Part shown: positions 1-11,232 of the stretch, in pieces | Layout of the letters: every line of letters begins with the position of its first letter | Numbering within the stretch: position 1 is the first letter of the stretch | NCBI GenBank assembly: GCA_013285465.1 | Contig: CP053449.1 | Location: 1,363,540 to 1,427,539 of the forward strand | DNA: 64,000 nucleotides | DNA from: Pseudomonadota bacterium | GTDB taxonomy: Bacteria > Pseudomonadota > Alphaproteobacteria > Micavibrionales > CSBR16-224 | Direction of reading: 5' to 3' | The notes under the pieces: generated by a model | Database searches by the model: none | Told to the model about the DNA's origin: nothing | The model's input: the letters and a program-made list of their open reading frames with translations, nothing else | Made by a program: the position numbers and the translations under genes

Positions 1-35
1 CTTCCGGCTTTGCCTTTGAGTTCGTTGAGTTTCAT
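1..35 (-). CDS. rplO: 50S ribosomal protein L15, 5' end only
   Basis: Only the first 11 codons lie in the window; they read MKLNELKGKAG, the usual L15 N-terminus. An AGAGGG ribosome binding site sits about 9 bases upstream, and the gene starts 21 bases after the rpmD stop, the normal rpmD-rplO order of the spc operon. The rest continues beyond the left edge. Confidence 0.85.
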   Translation of the reverse strand, partial: MKLNELKGKAG

Positions 36-56
36 TCTTCAATCCCTCTTCTTCTA

Positions 57-368
57 TTATGCAGCGTCTTCGACGATCTGCACGAGATGTTTAACTTTGT
101 TAATCATGCCGCGCACAGCGGGCGTATCTTCCAGAACGCGCGTGCGACCGATTTTGTTCAGGCCAAGACCTGTCAGCGTTGCATGCTGTTTTTGCACACG
201 GCCAATCGGGCTCGCAATCTGCGTAACCGTTACGGTTTTTCCCGCAGGCGTTTTCGCAGCCGCTTTTTTCGGCGCTGCTTTCTTTTTAACCGCTTCCTTT
301 TTCACAGCGGGTTTCGCCGCTTTCTTCGGTGCGGTCTTCTTTGCGGTTGTCTTTTTTTCTTCAGCCAT
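57..368 (-). CDS. rpmD: 50S ribosomal protein L30 with Lys/Ala-rich N-terminal tail
   Basis: L30 is a small protein of the large subunit. The recognisable domain is about residues 45-103 ([31 protein letters not shown]), matching the usual ~60-residue length. Residues 1-44 are an added low-complexity tail of Lys, Ala, Pro and Thr resembling histone-H1/AlgP tails. The gene lies between rpsE and rplO as expected. No internal ATG precedes the L30 core in a better position, so the tail is probably translated. The family call is firm; any role for the tail is unknown. Confidence 0.93.
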   Translation of the reverse strand: MAEEKKTTAKKTAPKKAAKPAVKKEAVKKKAAPKKAAAKTPAGKTVTVTQIASPIGRVQKQHATLTGLGLNKIGRTRVLEDTPAVRGMINKVKHLVQIVEDAA

Positions 369-432
369 TGTGCCGACTCCTCAAAGTAAAACTGTATTCC
401 TGCCGGTTTTTAAAAAATCCGGCGTTGATTGC

Positions 433-975
433 TTATTCCGCTTTCGCGTCCTCTTCGCCTTTTTTACGTCCGAGAACGTCACTCACACGGCGACCGCGGC
501 GGGCGGCAACCATACGCGGGCTTTCCATCGAACGCAGACCGGCCAATGCGGCGCGTACCATGTTATACGGGTTGGACGAGCCTTGCGATTTCGCAACAAT
601 GTCCTGAATGCCCAGAACTTCGAAAACAGCGCGCAACGGACCACCCGCAATAATACCCGTACCGGCAGGTGCGGAACGCATCAGAACCTGACCGGCGCCA
701 AAGCGTCCGACGATGTCATGGTGCAGTGTGCGTCCTTCACGCAGCGGAATACGAACCATATTGCGCTTGGCTTGCTCCGTTGCTTTCTGGATACCTTCCG
801 GAACCTCACGGGCTTTACCGGTGCCTGCGCCAACGCGTCCGCGTCCGTCACCAACGACCACGAGGGCCGCAAATCCGAAACGGCGTCCACCTTTCACGAC
901 CTTGGCGACACGGTTAATGCCGACCAGGCGCTCCATCAATTCCGATTCCTGCTGTGCTCTATCTGCTGATTTCAT
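433..975 (-). CDS. rpsE: 30S ribosomal protein S5
   Basis: 180 residues. S5 helps set decoding accuracy and contacts S4 in the small subunit. The N-terminal double-stranded-RNA-binding fold is visible ([15 protein letters not shown] at 21-35, [20 protein letters not shown] at 41-60), followed by the C-terminal domain ([12 protein letters not shown] from 101). An AAGGGT binding site precedes the ATG. It sits between rplR (47-base gap) and rpmD (64-base gap) as in the spc operon. Confidence 0.97.
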   Translation of the reverse strand: MKSADRAQQESELMERLVGINRVAKVVKGGRRFGFAALVVVGDGRGRVGAGTGKAREVPEGIQKATEQAKRNMVRIPLREGRTLHHDIVGRFGAGQVLMRSAPAGTGIIAGGPLRAVFEVLGIQDIVAKSQGSSNPYNMVRAALAGLRSMESPRMVAARRGRRVSDVLGRKKGEEDAKAE

Positions 976-1022
976 TTTTTTACCCTTACGTATTTTGCTC
1001 TTGCGCCATTTGCGCCAAAAAA

Positions 1023-1385
1023 TTAAAAGACCAGTCCGCCCTCGCGTGCGCCATCGGCCAGAGCCTTGACACGACCATGATAAGCAGCATTACCGCGATC
1101 AAACATGACTTCTTTAACGCCTGCTTTGCTTGCGCGCGCCGCCAGAAGCTTTCCAACCTGTGTGGCAGCATCGACATTCGCGGTTTTTTTCAGTTTACCG
1201 CGCAACTCTTTGTCAATCGTCGATGCCGAAGCCAAAGTCAAACCTTTTTCGTCATCAATGACCTGCGCGTAGATATGCAGTCCCGTACGATGGACGGACA
1301 GACGCGGATGACCATTCTGACCTTTACGCAGTTTTGAACGCGTTCTCCAGAGACGTCTCTGTTTCGGTGTCGCTTTTTTCAACAT
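1023..1385 (-). CDS. rplR: 50S ribosomal protein L18
   Basis: 120 residues, the usual length. L18 binds 5S rRNA together with L5 and L25-type proteins. The sequence shows the basic start ([13 protein letters not shown]), the [18 protein letters not shown] block and the closing [20 protein letters not shown] segment typical of L18. A GGG-type binding site lies upstream and the gene follows rplF by 30 bases. Confidence 0.97.
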   Translation of the reverse strand: MLKKATPKQRRLWRTRSKLRKGQNGHPRLSVHRTGLHIYAQVIDDEKGLTLASASTIDKELRGKLKKTANVDAATQVGKLLAARASKAGVKEVMFDRGNAAYHGRVKALADGAREGGLVF

Positions 1386-1415
1386 CTTTTTAAACCCTTT
1401 TATTTCAAAAATTTA

Positions 1416-1949
1416 TTACTTTTTCTTGCCTTCTTTTCTCAAGACGCGCTGTCCTTCATGGCGGATACCTTTTCCTTTGTAAGGCTCCGGCGGACGGAAA
1501 GCGATAATCTCTGCAGCCACCTGACCGACTTGTTTTTTGTCGATACCGCTGATTTCCAGCTCTGTCTGGTTCGGCGCATTGATTTTAATACCTGCGGGAA
1601 TCGGATAGATCACGTCATGGCTGTAGCCAAGCTGCAGAACAACATTGCTGCCCTGTACGGATGCACGGTAACCGACACCTTTAATTTCCAGCTTTTTGCT
1701 GAAGCCGTTGCTGACACCTTCGACCATATTCGCAATCAGCGAACGGGACGTTCCCCAGATGCTGCGTGCAAAGCGTGACTGGCTGCGCGGCGTCAAAGAC
1801 ACCAGACCATCTTCCAGCTTTACGGACAATTCATCCACGAGGCGCAGTTTGAGCTCGCCGAGTTTGCCTTTGACAGTCACATCCTGACCGCTGATTTGTA
1901 CATCAACACCTTCAGGAACGGTGACGGGGTTTTTGGCTATGCGTGACAT
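1416..1949 (-). CDS. rplF: 50S ribosomal protein L6
   Basis: 177 residues, standard length. L6 sits near the factor-binding centre of the large subunit. The N-terminal SRIAKNPVTVPEGV block, the central LEIKGVGYRA and the C-terminal signature (PPEPYKGKGIRHEGQ) are all present, covering both L6 repeats. It lies between rpsH (49-base gap) and rplR. Confidence 0.97.
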   Translation of the reverse strand: MSRIAKNPVTVPEGVDVQISGQDVTVKGKLGELKLRLVDELSVKLEDGLVSLTPRSQSRFARSIWGTSRSLIANMVEGVSNGFSKKLEIKGVGYRASVQGSNVVLQLGYSHDVIYPIPAGIKINAPNQTELEISGIDKKQVGQVAAEIIAFRPPEPYKGKGIRHEGQRVLRKEGKKK

Positions 1950-1998
1950 TATTTTCTACCTTCTTAATTCTCTGCGTTCTAATATTCTAAACTAATCC

Positions 1999-2397
1999 TT
2001 AGAAGACCTGACAAAGTACTTCGCCGCCGACATTGTTTTCGCGTGCGTCATGATCTGACATCACACCGCGCGGGGTCGACAGAATGGAAATACCAAGGCC
2101 GTTATAAACCTGCGGCAGCTCCTTGACTTTGGAGTAAACGCGGCGGCCCGGTTTGGAAACGCGCGCGATTTTGCGAATAACAGGCTCGCCTTCGAAATAC
2201 TTCAGCTCGACTTCCAGATCGGCCAAACCGCCGGCATGGTCAACACGCGTATAGCCTTGGATAAATCCTTCTTTTTTAAGGACTTCCAGCACATTCTCGC
2301 GCAGTTTCGACGCAGGGCTTTTCACAACGTCCAGCCCGGCATTTTGACCGTTACGGATACGTGTCAACAGATCACCTAAAGTATCACTCATTGTCAT
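1999..2397 (-). CDS. rpsH: 30S ribosomal protein S8
   Basis: 132 residues. S8 binds the central domain of 16S rRNA and in E. coli also represses spc-operon translation by binding its mRNA. The N-terminus ([14 protein letters not shown]) and the C-terminus ([18 protein letters not shown], then GGEVLCQVF) are characteristic. The first ATG is preferred over the one two codons on because an AAGGAG site lies 10 bases ahead of it. The 122-base gap to rpsN is large for this operon and holds a hairpin. Confidence 0.96.
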   Translation of the reverse strand: MTMSDTLGDLLTRIRNGQNAGLDVVKSPASKLRENVLEVLKKEGFIQGYTRVDHAGGLADLEVELKYFEGEPVIRKIARVSKPGRRVYSKVKELPQVYNGLGISILSTPRGVMSDHDARENNVGGEVLCQVF

Positions 2398-2478
2398 TGT
2401 TTTCTTGCTCCTTCATTTTCAGCGCCATATCTCGTCTTTAAAAACGCCCTATGGCCGATAAAATACTTTCCTCAATAT

Positions 2479-2494
2479 GCCTTTTCTAAAAGGC
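2479..2494 (-). other. hairpin in the rpsN-rpsH gap
   Basis: A perfect inverted repeat (GCCTTTT and AAAAGGC) lies in the mRNA between rpsN and rpsH, the longest untranslated gap inside the spc genes. No U-run follows in the minus-strand orientation, so it is not an intrinsic terminator. S8 autoregulation in other bacteria acts near this point, but its site is not recognisable here; function is unknown. Confidence 0.35.
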
Positions 2495-2519
2495 GTTTAT
2501 CTTTAATTCCGGCTCTCTT

Positions 2520-2825
2520 CTACCAGCTGGACTTCGTAACACCGGGGATCATACCCTCGGAAGCGAGTTTCCTGAAAGAAATACGGGACATACCGAATTT
2601 GCGGTAGTTTGCCCGCGGACGCCCTGTGATCTGGCAACGGTTACGCAGACGGGTTTTTGCACCGTTGCGCGGCAGTTTCGCCAGCTTGATCACAGCCTGA
2701 AAGCGCTCTTCATCGCTGACCGTACGGTCGGCAATGATTTCTTTCAGGCGCGCACGTTTGCCGGCATATTTCTTTACCAGCTTCTCGCGGCGTTGGTTTT
2801 TCTCAATTGAACTCTTCTTGGCCAT
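2520..2825 (-). CDS. rpsN: 30S ribosomal protein S14, zinc-free type
   Basis: 101 residues, the long C-minus form. The cysteines of zinc-binding S14 are missing: the only Cys is in [12 protein letters not shown]. The block [20 protein letters not shown] followed by SRISFRKLA is the S14 signature. It follows rplE by 21 bases. S14 joins the 3' domain of the small subunit late in assembly. Confidence 0.97.
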   Translation of the reverse strand: MAKKSSIEKNQRREKLVKKYAGKRARLKEIIADRTVSDEERFQAVIKLAKLPRNGAKTRLRNRCQITGRPRANYRKFGMSRISFRKLASEGMIPGVTKSSW

Positions 2826-2846
2826 CCGTTTTTTCCTCCGGTCCTA

Positions 2847-3392
2847 TTACTTCTTCTTGAACGGCATGTTAAAGCCCGTCAACAGAGCCAATGCCTCTTC
2901 ATTTGTTTTTGCACTCGTGCAAATGACGATATCCATACCGCGCACTTTATCAATCTGATCATATTCAATCTCGGGAAAGATGATCTGCTCTTTAATACCG
3001 AGAGCGTAGTTGCCGTTGCCGTCAAAGCTTGTCGACGAAATACCGCGAAAGTCGCGAATACGCGGCATAGCGATATTGATCAGGCGATCCAGAAATTCAT
3101 ACATACGGGCACCGCGCAATGTGACTTTGCAGCCGATAGACATACCGTCACGCAGTTTAAACTGTGCGATCGATTTGCGCGCTTTCGTTACCACGGCTTT
3201 TTGGCCGGCAATGGCCTCAAGCTCGGCAACGGCGGAGCGGATGCGTTTGCTATCCTGAACATTGTCGCCAACGCCCATATTGAGGACGATCTTTTCCAGT
3301 TTCGGAATGGCGTTATCATTACCGTAACCGAACTGCTCTTCCAGAGCCGGTTTGATCTTTTCCACATATTCTGTCTTCAAACGTGTTGTCAT
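2847..3392 (-). CDS. rplE: 50S ribosomal protein L5
   Basis: 181 residues, normal length. L5 binds 5S rRNA and contacts the P-site tRNA. Diagnostic stretches are [35 protein letters not shown] and the closing [19 protein letters not shown]. It sits between rplX (25-base gap) and rpsN, the conserved spc order. Confidence 0.97.
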   Translation of the reverse strand: MTTRLKTEYVEKIKPALEEQFGYGNDNAIPKLEKIVLNMGVGDNVQDSKRIRSAVAELEAIAGQKAVVTKARKSIAQFKLRDGMSIGCKVTLRGARMYEFLDRLINIAMPRIRDFRGISSTSFDGNGNYALGIKEQIIFPEIEYDQIDKVRGMDIVICTSAKTNEEALALLTGFNMPFKKK

Positions 3393-3417
3393 CGTTTTAT
3401 CTCTGCTTTACTGCTTA

Positions 3418-3750
3418 TTATTCATCAACGACTTCGCCGGATTTCTTGGCAAAGCGTACTTTACGTCCACCTTTCAGGGTTTGATATCCGACACGGGTCG
3501 CTTCCCCGGATTTCGGATCAACCACAGCGATATTGGAAATATGGATCGGTGTTTCCTGCTCCACAATACCGCCTGCTCCCGCCTGAGAGGGACGCGTGTG
3601 TTTTTTGCGAATATTGACGCCCTGTACGATGGCACGATTTTCTTCGCGCATCACTTTCAGGACTTCGCCTTTGCGGCCTTTATCGCGGCCGGTCGTAACG
3701 ATGACTTCATCGCCTTTTTTAATTTTTAATTTGTTACGTTGCGCTGTCAT
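3418..3750 (-). CDS. rplX: 50S ribosomal protein L24
   Basis: 110 residues. L24 is an early assembly initiator of the large subunit. The KOW motif is clear near the N-terminus ([20 protein letters not shown], residues 12-31), followed by [12 protein letters not shown] and the [12 protein letters not shown] block. Only 4 bases separate its ATG from the rplN stop, suggesting coupled translation. Confidence 0.97.
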   Translation of the reverse strand: MTAQRNKLKIKKGDEVIVTTGRDKGRKGEVLKVMREENRAIVQGVNIRKKHTRPSQAGAGGIVEQETPIHISNIAVVDPKSGEATRVGYQTLKGGRKVRFAKKSGEVVDE

Positions 3751-3754
3751 TGTC

Positions 3755-4123
3755 TTATAAAACCTCCGGTGCCAGAGAAATAATCTTCATAAACTTTTTG
3801 CCGCGCAATTCGCGCGTTACGGGGCCAAAAATACGGGTGCCGATCGGCTCGCCATTGGCGCTGATCAGAACAGCCGCATTGCGGTCAAAACGGATAACCG
3901 TTCCGTCGCTGCGCTGGATGCCTTTCGACGTCCGCACGATAACGGCACGATGCACATCACCTTTTTTCACACGACCACGCGGAATGGCTTCTTTTACGGA
4001 AACCACGATAATATCACCGATATTTGCCGTACGGCGCTTGGAGCCGCCCAGTACTTTGATGCACTGTACGCGTCTTGCGCCACTGTTATCGGCCACATCA
4101 AGGTTGCTTTGCATCTGAATCAT
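3755..4123 (-). CDS. rplN: 50S ribosomal protein L14
   Basis: 122 residues, exactly the usual bacterial length. L14 forms an intersubunit bridge with 16S rRNA. The signature ([20 protein letters not shown]) is at residues 8-27, followed by [10 protein letters not shown] and FGPVTRELR. It is the first gene of the classical spc operon, 46 bases after rpsQ; no separate promoter is evident in that gap. Confidence 0.98.
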   Translation of the reverse strand: MIQMQSNLDVADNSGARRVQCIKVLGGSKRRTANIGDIIVVSVKEAIPRGRVKKGDVHRAVIVRTSKGIQRSDGTVIRFDRNAAVLISANGEPIGTRIFGPVTRELRGKKFMKIISLAPEVL

Positions 4124-4169
4124 CGTCTTAACCCTTTATCTTAATCTTTGTACGTATTGTCCGTATCAC

Positions 4170-4541
4170 TTATTTCTTGTCATCCGTTTTTTCAGCAACT
4201 GTCTCTTCGTCAGCTTTTTTCGCTTTTTTCGGCTGAATTTTTCCGGTATCCACAGCTTCAACGGCTGCGTCCTGACCCGCGCGAATGCGTTTTTCCGACG
4301 GTTTGCCGGTGCCGCCTGAAATCACGACCCAAGATTTACGCTTGGAAACGCGGGGGCATTCCTGAATCTCGACCTGATCGCCCAGTTGGCAAATATTTTG
4401 CGGATCATGCGCCGCATATTTTGCGGAACGACGAACAACTTTCTTATACAGCGGATCCGTTACGCGGCGTTCAACCAAAACCGTAACGGTTTTGTCACAT
4501 GCGTTGCTGACCACTTTTCCTTCCATAATGCGTTTGGGCAT
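4170..4541 (-). CDS. rpsQ: 30S ribosomal protein S17 with charged C-terminal extension
   Basis: 123 residues, against roughly 80-90 usually. S17 binds 16S rRNA helices at the body of the small subunit. The OB-fold core covers about residues 1-78 ([46 protein letters not shown]). Residues from about 86 form an extension rich in Ala, Lys, Asp and Glu that ends in EKTDDKK. The extension is in frame with no sign of a frameshift. Its function is unknown. Confidence 0.95.
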   Translation of the reverse strand: MPKRIMEGKVVSNACDKTVTVLVERRVTDPLYKKVVRRSAKYAAHDPQNICQLGDQVEIQECPRVSKRKSWVVISGGTGKPSEKRIRAGQDAAVEAVDTGKIQPKKAKKADEETVAEKTDDKK

Positions 4542-4568
4542 CGTCTAAACTCCTTCAGTTCCGCCTTA

Positions 4569-4931
4569 TCAGGCTTTCTTTTTGGCGGCGGTTTTCTTCT
4601 TCGCCGGCTTTTCATCTTTTGTTTTTGCATCAGCTTTGGCAGCTTTTTTCGGTGCCGCTTTTGCTTTTTCTTCCTTCTTCGGAGCCGCAGCTTTCTTCGC
4701 TTTTGCTTTTGCGGGCTTCGCATCATCATTGGCGTAAGAGATACCTTTGCGGCGCTCGCTCAGAACTGTCTGGATACGCGCAATATCGCGACGCAGCAGG
4801 CGTTTCTGTGCCGTGTTGCTCAACTGGCCATTGGCCTGTTGGAAGCGGAGATTCATCTCCTCTTTATACAATTCCGTGACCTGCTTTTTCAGCTCATCAT
4901 CGGTTTTCAGTCTTACGTCAGCGATATCCAT
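4569..4931 (-). CDS. rpmC: 50S ribosomal protein L29 with long Lys/Ala-rich C-terminal tail
   Basis: 120 residues, about twice the usual 60-70. L29 lies at the polypeptide exit and helps form the docking site for SRP and trigger factor. The helical-hairpin core is residues 1-65 ([39 protein letters not shown]). Residues 70-120 are a tail of repeated K-A-P-K-K units. The gene overlaps nothing and lies in the normal rplP-rpmC-rpsQ order, so the tail is a real extension of the reading frame. Confidence 0.94.
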   Translation of the reverse strand: MDIADVRLKTDDELKKQVTELYKEEMNLRFQQANGQLSNTAQKRLLRRDIARIQTVLSERRKGISYANDDAKPAKAKAKKAAAPKKEEKAKAAPKKAAKADAKTKDEKPAKKKTAAKKKA

Positions 4932-4959
4932 CTTCTTATAACCTGTTTATTCGTTGTTA

Positions 4960-5373
4960 TCATTCACCGATACGGGCAATAAAGCGCGTTTTAACCGGCA
5001 GTTTCGACGTTGCAAGCTCAAATGCGGATTCCGCAAGAGCGCGCGGCACACCGTCCAATTCAAACATCACGCGGCCGGGTTTTACGCGGCAAGCCCAAAA
5101 TTCGACGGAGCCTTTACCTTTACCCTGACGAACCTCAAGCGGCTTTTTCGTTACCGGCACATCCGGGAAAATGCGAATCCACAAACGTCCCTGACGTTTG
5201 ATATGACGCATAATCACACGGCGTGCTGCCTCAATCTGGCGTGCCGTAATACGTTCCGGCGACAAAGCCTTCAGGCCGTAAGCGCCAAAGTTCAATGTCG
5301 TGCCCGCTTGTGCATTACCATGAATGCGGCCTTTATGCGCTTTGCGGTACTTTGTCTTTCTAGGACTCAACAT
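4960..5373 (-). CDS. rplP: 50S ribosomal protein L16
   Basis: 137 residues, standard. L16 organises the A-site region of the large subunit. The start ([15 protein letters not shown]), the central [18 protein letters not shown] and [17 protein letters not shown] blocks are typical. It lies between rpsC (71-base gap) and rpmC. Confidence 0.97.
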   Translation of the reverse strand: MLSPRKTKYRKAHKGRIHGNAQAGTTLNFGAYGLKALSPERITARQIEAARRVIMRHIKRQGRLWIRIFPDVPVTKKPLEVRQGKGKGSVEFWACRVKPGRVMFELDGVPRALAESAFELATSKLPVKTRFIARIGE

Positions 5374-5444
5374 CGTTTTGCTCTCTCTTTTAATATGTTA
5401 TATGTGTTTCGTCAATCATTTTCCGTAACACAATCGTTTTTCTT

Positions 5445-6125
5445 TTAAGACCGTTTCGGTTGCCCGTCGCTCAGTCTATTCTCATGTGCCATCGGATCAT
5501 GTTCCAGAATGTCACCTTTATAAATCCAAACCTTGATACCAATGATACCGTAGGTTGTCAGCGCTTCGGCTGTACCGTAATCAATATCAGCACGCAGCGT
5601 ATGAAGCGGCACACGACCTTCGCGATACCATTCCGTCCGTGCAATCTCGGCACCGCCGAGACGACCGCCGCAATTAACACGAATACCTTCTGCACCCATG
5701 CGCAGAGCGGATTGTACACCGCGTTTCATGGCGCGGCGGAAAGAAACACGACGCTCCAGCTGCTGGGCAATGCCTTCGGCAACCAGTTTCGCATCGATTT
5801 CCGGCTTGCGAACCTCAACGATGTTCAGGGAAACTTCCCCACCGATGCGGTCTGCAATCTGACGGCGCAGCTTTTCAATATCCGCGCCTTTTTTGCCGAT
5901 GATGACGCCCGGACGTGCCGTAAACAGCGTGACTTTCGTGTTTGACGCCGCACGCTCAATCAAAACGCGGGAGATGCCGGCAGATTTCAACTCACCCATC
6001 AGGTATTCACGCAGTTTGATGTCGTCGACCAGCTTTTCAGCATAGTCTTTATCGGCATACCAACGGCTGTCCCATGAACGGTTGATACCTAGTCTCAATC
6101 CAATCGGGTTAACCTTCTGACCCAT
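5445..6125 (-). CDS. rpsC: 30S ribosomal protein S3
   Basis: 226 residues. S3 forms part of the mRNA entry tunnel and has helicase activity with S4 and S5. The N-terminus ([20 protein letters not shown]), the KH-domain motif ([19 protein letters not shown], about residues 73-91) and the C-terminal [20 protein letters not shown] block are intact. Its ATG overlaps the rplV stop by one base (TAATG), so the two are probably translationally coupled. Confidence 0.97.
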   Translation of the reverse strand: MGQKVNPIGLRLGINRSWDSRWYADKDYAEKLVDDIKLREYLMGELKSAGISRVLIERAASNTKVTLFTARPGVIIGKKGADIEKLRRQIADRIGGEVSLNIVEVRKPEIDAKLVAEGIAQQLERRVSFRRAMKRGVQSALRMGAEGIRVNCGGRLGGAEIARTEWYREGRVPLHTLRADIDYGTAEALTTYGIIGIKVWIYKGDILEHDPMAHENRLSDGQPKRS

Positions 6126-6514
6126 TATTCACTCTCCTTCACGTCACTTTTTTCACTGACGACAATACGCATATTGCTGAATGGCTTTTGGATACGGCCT
6201 GCGCGTCCGCGTGCACGGGCACGGAAACGTTTCATCACAAGAGCGCGTCCAACAGTCGCTTCTTTCACATACAGCCTGTCAACATCCAGACCGTGATTGT
6301 TTTCCGCATTTGCGATGGCGGATTCAAGAAGCACCTTCACTTGCTGTGCGACGCGGCGCTTACTGAATTCCAGATCCAGCAGGGCGCGTCCCGCGTCTTT
6401 ACCGCGGATCAATTCAGCAATCAAATTCAGTTTTTGCGCACTGGAACGGATCTGCTTGGCGCGAGCCACTGCCTCATTATCCGCAATACGCTTTTTATTT
6501 GCCGGTTTCCCCAT
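6125..6514 (-). CDS. rplV: 50S ribosomal protein L22
   Basis: 129 residues. L22 lines the peptide exit tunnel, where its beta hairpin meets macrolides and arrest peptides. Visible are the helical start ([20 protein letters not shown]), the conserved [16 protein letters not shown] and the hairpin region [18 protein letters not shown]. It starts 5 bases after rpsS and overlaps rpsC by one base. Confidence 0.97.
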   Translation of the reverse strand: MGKPANKKRIADNEAVARAKQIRSSAQKLNLIAELIRGKDAGRALLDLEFSKRRVAQQVKVLLESAIANAENNHGLDVDRLYVKEATVGRALVMKRFRARARGRAGRIQKPFSNMRIVVSEKSDVKESE

Positions 6515-6519
6515 CGTTC

Positions 6520-6798
6520 TTACTTCCTTTTCGCTTTCTTGTCAGCGCCGTGACCGTAATAGCTACGGGTCGGCGAGAACTCACCAAACTTATGCCCGAT
6601 CATTTCTTCCGTTACCAGAACCGGAATGAATTTCTGGCCGTTATAGACACCAAAGGTCAGTCCGACGAATTGCGGCATGATCAATGAACGGCGTGACCAG
6701 ATTTTGATCACTTCATTGCGGCCGGCTTCGCGAACAGCCTGTGCTTTTTTCAGCACATAACCTTCAACAAACGGGCCTTTCCAAACTGAACGAGACAT
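6520..6798 (-). CDS. rpsS: 30S ribosomal protein S19
   Basis: 92 residues, the usual length. S19 binds with S13 in the head of the small subunit. The start [11 protein letters not shown] and the signature [17 protein letters not shown]-type block (here [20 protein letters not shown]) are clear. It follows rplB by 20 bases. Confidence 0.98.
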   Translation of the reverse strand: MSRSVWKGPFVEGYVLKKAQAVREAGRNEVIKIWSRRSLIMPQFVGLTFGVYNGQKFIPVLVTEEMIGHKFGEFSPTRSYYGHGADKKAKRK

Positions 6799-6818
6799 GT
6801 TCTCTTCCTTTCCTAATC

Positions 6819-7658
6819 CTACTTGCTTCCGCGCTTCGATTTGCGACGGCGCAGAATGAACTTATCGGTTGCTTTATTGCTGCGCGTCCGCGCACCTTTT
6901 GTCGGTTTACCCCACGGCGTCACAGGATGACGACCGCCTGATGTCTTACCTTCACCACCACCATGCGGGTGATCAACCGGGTTCATCACAACACCGCGGA
7001 CTGTCGGACGACGTCCCAACCAGCGTTTGCGACCGGCTTTACCGAGGCTGATATTCTTTTGATCCGCGTTCGAAACCGCACCGATCGTGGCCATGCACTC
7101 GCCGCGCACAACGCGGAGCTCGCCGGAAGACAGTTTAATCTGTGCGTAACCGCTGTCACGACCGACCAACTGTACATAGCTGCCCGCGGAACGTGCGATC
7201 TGACCGCCTTTGCCGGGCTTCAGCTCGACATTATGGATGATCGTACCGACCGGAATGCTTTTCAGCGGCATTGCGTTACCCGGCTTCACATCCGCTTTTT
7301 CGGATGCGATGACGCGGTCGCCCGCTGCCAGACGCTGCGGCGCCAGAATATAAGCCAGCTCACCGTCATCATATTTGATCAGCGCGATAAAAGCCGTGCG
7401 GTTCGGATCGTATTCAATCCGGTCAACCGTTGCTTCAACGTCGAATTTGCGGCGTTTAAAGTCAATCAAACGGTATTTCCGTTTGTGACCGCCACCGATA
7501 TGACGTGTCGTAATCTGGCCGTGATTGTTCCGTCCGCCTGATTTCGTCAGACCAACCGTCAGGCCTTTGACGGGTTTCCCCTTCCAAAGCTCGTTGCGGT
7601 CGACCGTAATCAACTGGCGCATCGCTGGCGTTCTCGGCTTATATGTCTTCAATCCCAT
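6819..7658 (-). CDS. rplB: 50S ribosomal protein L2
   Basis: 279 residues, standard. L2 is needed for subunit association and supports the peptidyl-transferase centre. The N-terminal [33 protein letters not shown] and the C-terminal signature ([19 protein letters not shown]) with the conserved catalytic-centre His segment are present. It sits between rplW (55-base gap) and rpsS. Confidence 0.98.
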   Translation of the reverse strand: MGLKTYKPRTPAMRQLITVDRNELWKGKPVKGLTVGLTKSGGRNNHGQITTRHIGGGHKRKYRLIDFKRRKFDVEATVDRIEYDPNRTAFIALIKYDDGELAYILAPQRLAAGDRVIASEKADVKPGNAMPLKSIPVGTIIHNVELKPGKGGQIARSAGSYVQLVGRDSGYAQIKLSSGELRVVRGECMATIGAVSNADQKNISLGKAGRKRWLGRRPTVRGVVMNPVDHPHGGGEGKTSGGRHPVTPWGKPTKGARTRSNKATDKFILRRRKSKRGSK

Positions 7659-7713
7659 TGTTCTAAACCCTTTTATCTTCCTGCAAGAAACTCTTGTCTA
7701 AAATCCTGCTTTC

Positions 7714-8031
7714 TTAAACTCCTGCCGTCACATCGACCATTTGTCCTTCGGCCAGTGTTACGATTGCCTTTTTAATGTCGCTGCGGCGGCCTTTATAGCC
7801 ACGGAAGCGTTTGGTTTTCCCTTTCAGGCGCAATGTGTTAACGGCTTTGACTTGAACACCGAAGATTGCTTCAACAGCATCTTTGATTTCCGGCTTGGTC
7901 GCATCAAGCGCCACTTTAAAAGTAACCTGCCCGTGTTCGGAGCCCATGGTTGCTTTCTCGGTAATGACCGGCGCCAGCAGAATGTCGTACATACGCGGCG
8001 TTACTTGTGTTTTTGCTGCTTTCTTACTCAT
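7714..8031 (-). CDS. rplW: 50S ribosomal protein L23
   Basis: 105 residues. L23 lies at the exit tunnel and is the main docking point for trigger factor and SRP. The RNA-binding core is recognisable from [15 protein letters not shown] through [20 protein letters not shown]. Its first four bases overlap the end of rplD, indicating translational coupling. Confidence 0.96.
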   Translation of the reverse strand: MSKKAAKTQVTPRMYDILLAPVITEKATMGSEHGQVTFKVALDATKPEIKDAVEAIFGVQVKAVNTLRLKGKTKRFRGYKGRRSDIKKAIVTLAEGQMVDVTAGV

Positions 8032-8648
8032 TTCAAACGCTCCTCAAGTTTAGCGACGGCATCCTTCGTCAGCACCAGCGTATCGCGGCGCAGAATGTCG
8101 TAAACATTGGCGCCCTGCTGCGGCAGAACATCAACATTCGGAATGTTACGGACAGCGCGGAAGAAATTCACATCAATCTCTTCGCTACCGATAATCAAAG
8201 CCGAAGAAATGTCCATCTTTTGCAGATTTGCTGCCATTTCCTTGGTTTTGTGCGATTTCGACGCCAGATCATCCAGAATGACCAGTTTGCCGGCTGCATA
8301 TTTCGATGCCAGAGCCATACGCAGACCCAGCTTGCGGAATTTTTTCGGCAAATCATGCGCATGGCTGCGAACGACCGGACCGTGAACGGTTTGACCGCCG
8401 CGCTGTTGCGTACCGCGCAACGAGCCAAGACGTGCATTACCCGTACCTTTTTGACGGAACGGTTTTTTACCGGTACCGCTGATCTCGCTGATGGTTTTCA
8501 CCTTATGCGTACCGGAGCGGCGTTTTGCCAGCTGCCAATTCACCATGCGGTGCAGGATGTCAGGGCGTACCTCTAAGCCGAAGACCGCATCGCTCAGCGT
8601 CAGGTCCCCTACTTTTTTATTTTCCAGATTTTTTACGGCGACTTTCAT
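8028..8648 (-). CDS. rplD: 50S ribosomal protein L4
   Basis: 206 residues. L4 extends a loop into the exit tunnel; in E. coli it also controls the S10 operon by acting on its leader. The long loop region is visible ([20 protein letters not shown], then RGGQTVHGP). It follows rplC by 36 bases and overlaps rplW by 4. Whether L4-type autoregulation operates here cannot be told, because the E. coli leader structure is not recognisable upstream of rpsJ. Confidence 0.97.
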   Translation of the reverse strand: MKVAVKNLENKKVGDLTLSDAVFGLEVRPDILHRMVNWQLAKRRSGTHKVKTISEISGTGKKPFRQKGTGNARLGSLRGTQQRGGQTVHGPVVRSHAHDLPKKFRKLGLRMALASKYAAGKLVILDDLASKSHKTKEMAANLQKMDISSALIIGSEEIDVNFFRAVRNIPNVDVLPQQGANVYDILRRDTLVLTKDAVAKLEERLK

Positions 8649-8684
8649 CGCTTTTTCCTTTCCTTAGCTAAGACCTTCTAGGTC

Positions 8685-9536
8685 CTATTTCTTCTCTTCT
8701 TCCGTTTTCTCTTCAGCAACCGGCTCCGCTGCTTCGGCTTTCGCCTCTTCTTCTTTCACCGGTTCCTGCGGAGCGGCTTCAACAGCAGCTTCTACAGAGG
8801 TTTCGACTTCATCAGCCTTCTCGGATACATCCTCTTTCGGCTTATCCGCGGCTTTTTTCTCATTCGTGCGCAATGCTGCGGGGAACGGAGCGTCTTCAGG
8901 CAGAGCCTTCTTTACAGCATCATTAATCGTCACCCAGCCTTTTTTGCTGCCCGGAACCGCGCCCGTGACAAAAATCAGGCCTTGCTCTTCATCGACAGCC
9001 ATCACTTTCAGATTTTGTGCCGTGCGGTTACGCGCACCCATGTGACCGGCCATTTTTTTGCCTTTAAAGACACGACCTGGATCCTGACACTGACCTGTTG
9101 AACCGTGCGAACGGTGTGAAACAGAGACACCATGCGTTGCACGCAGACCGCCGAAATTCCAGCGTTTCATAGCACCGGCAAAACCCTTACCGATCGTCAC
9201 ACCGGACACATCGACATATTGGCCCGGCACAAAATGCGCAACAGACAGTTCGGCACCGACCTCCACAAGACCGTCATTGCTCACGCGGAACTCAACCAGT
9301 TTCGCTTTCGGCTCGACTTTTGCCTTGGCATAGTGACCACGCACCGGCTTGCTGACGTTTTTCAAACGCTTTTTGCCTGCGCCGAGTTGCAGAGCGACAT
9401 AACCGTCTTTCTCTTCCGTCTTGACGGAGACAACCTGACAATTATCGACCTTCAGCACCGTAACAGGTACATGGCGACCTTCATCGTCAAATATACGCGT
9501 CATGCCGATTTTCTGTGCAATCAATCCTGTACGCAT
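8685..9536 (-). CDS. rplC: 50S ribosomal protein L3 with acidic C-terminal tail
   Basis: 283 residues against about 205-215 usually. L3 is an early assembly protein reaching the peptidyl-transferase centre. The core covers residues 1-212 ([17 protein letters not shown], then the signature [20 protein letters not shown] and [17 protein letters not shown]). From about residue 226 a 58-residue tail rich in Glu, Ala, Lys and Pro follows, net acidic. It is opposite in charge to the L29 and L30 tails. Confidence 0.95.
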   Translation of the reverse strand: MRTGLIAQKIGMTRIFDDEGRHVPVTVLKVDNCQVVSVKTEEKDGYVALQLGAGKKRLKNVSKPVRGHYAKAKVEPKAKLVEFRVSNDGLVEVGAELSVAHFVPGQYVDVSGVTIGKGFAGAMKRWNFGGLRATHGVSVSHRSHGSTGQCQDPGRVFKGKKMAGHMGARNRTAQNLKVMAVDEEQGLIFVTGAVPGSKKGWVTINDAVKKALPEDAPFPAALRTNEKKAADKPKEDVSEKADEVETSVEAAVEAAPQEPVKEEEAKAEAAEPVAEEKTEEEKK

Positions 9537-9589
9537 TTTTCTTAATCCTTGTTTTTAACTTTTTCTCTTTTTCAAAGAGCGTCCAGCCT

Positions 9590-9916
9590 TTAAGCTGCTG
9601 CGCGCTCCTGCAACTTGATTTCCACATCCACACCGGCAGCCAAATCCAGCTTCATCAGCGCGTCAATTGTTTGCGGCGTCGGATCCACAATATCCAAAAG
9701 TCTCTTATGCGTACGCATTTCAAACTGCTCGCGTGACTTTTTATCAATATGCGGGCTACGCAAAACCGTGAATTTTTCGATCCGTGTCGGCAGCGGCACA
9801 GGGCCCCGTACTGAAGCACCGGTTCTTTTCGCGGTATGAACGATCTCATGTGCCGATTGATCGAGGACACGATGATCGTAAGCTTTCAAAACCACACGGA
9901 TATTTTGCGTTTCCAT
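9590..9916 (-). CDS. rpsJ: 30S ribosomal protein S10
   Basis: 108 residues. S10 works in the ribosome and, as NusE, in transcription antitermination with NusB. Diagnostic stretches are [40 protein letters not shown] and [17 protein letters not shown]. It opens the S10 block but has no obvious promoter of its own; a strong hairpin lies between it and tuf. Confidence 0.98.
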   Translation of the reverse strand: METQNIRVVLKAYDHRVLDQSAHEIVHTAKRTGASVRGPVPLPTRIEKFTVLRSPHIDKKSREQFEMRTHKRLLDIVDPTPQTIDALMKLDLAAGVDVEIKLQERAAA

Positions 9917-9955
9917 TATCTTTCTATCCCGTTTCTTTATCTTTTCTCGAGAAGT

Positions 9956-9979
9956 GCCCGCCGGGACAGCCCGGCGGGC
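9956..9979 (-). other. 10-bp GC-rich hairpin between tuf and rpsJ
   Basis: A perfect 10-bp inverted repeat (arms GCCCGCCGGG and CCCGGCGGGC, 4-base loop) fills the gap after the tuf stop and before rpsJ. No U-run follows on the minus strand, so it is not a canonical intrinsic terminator. It may stabilise the 3' end of a processed str transcript or modulate readthrough from the str genes into the S10 genes. Confidence 0.6.
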
Positions 9980-9990
9980 GTATCTCTTAG

Positions 9991-11181
<1,191 letters not shown>

Positions 11182-11232
11182 TTCCTCTAGTCCTCTTCCT
11201 TTTCCTGTTACGTTACGAGAGCAAATAACACT

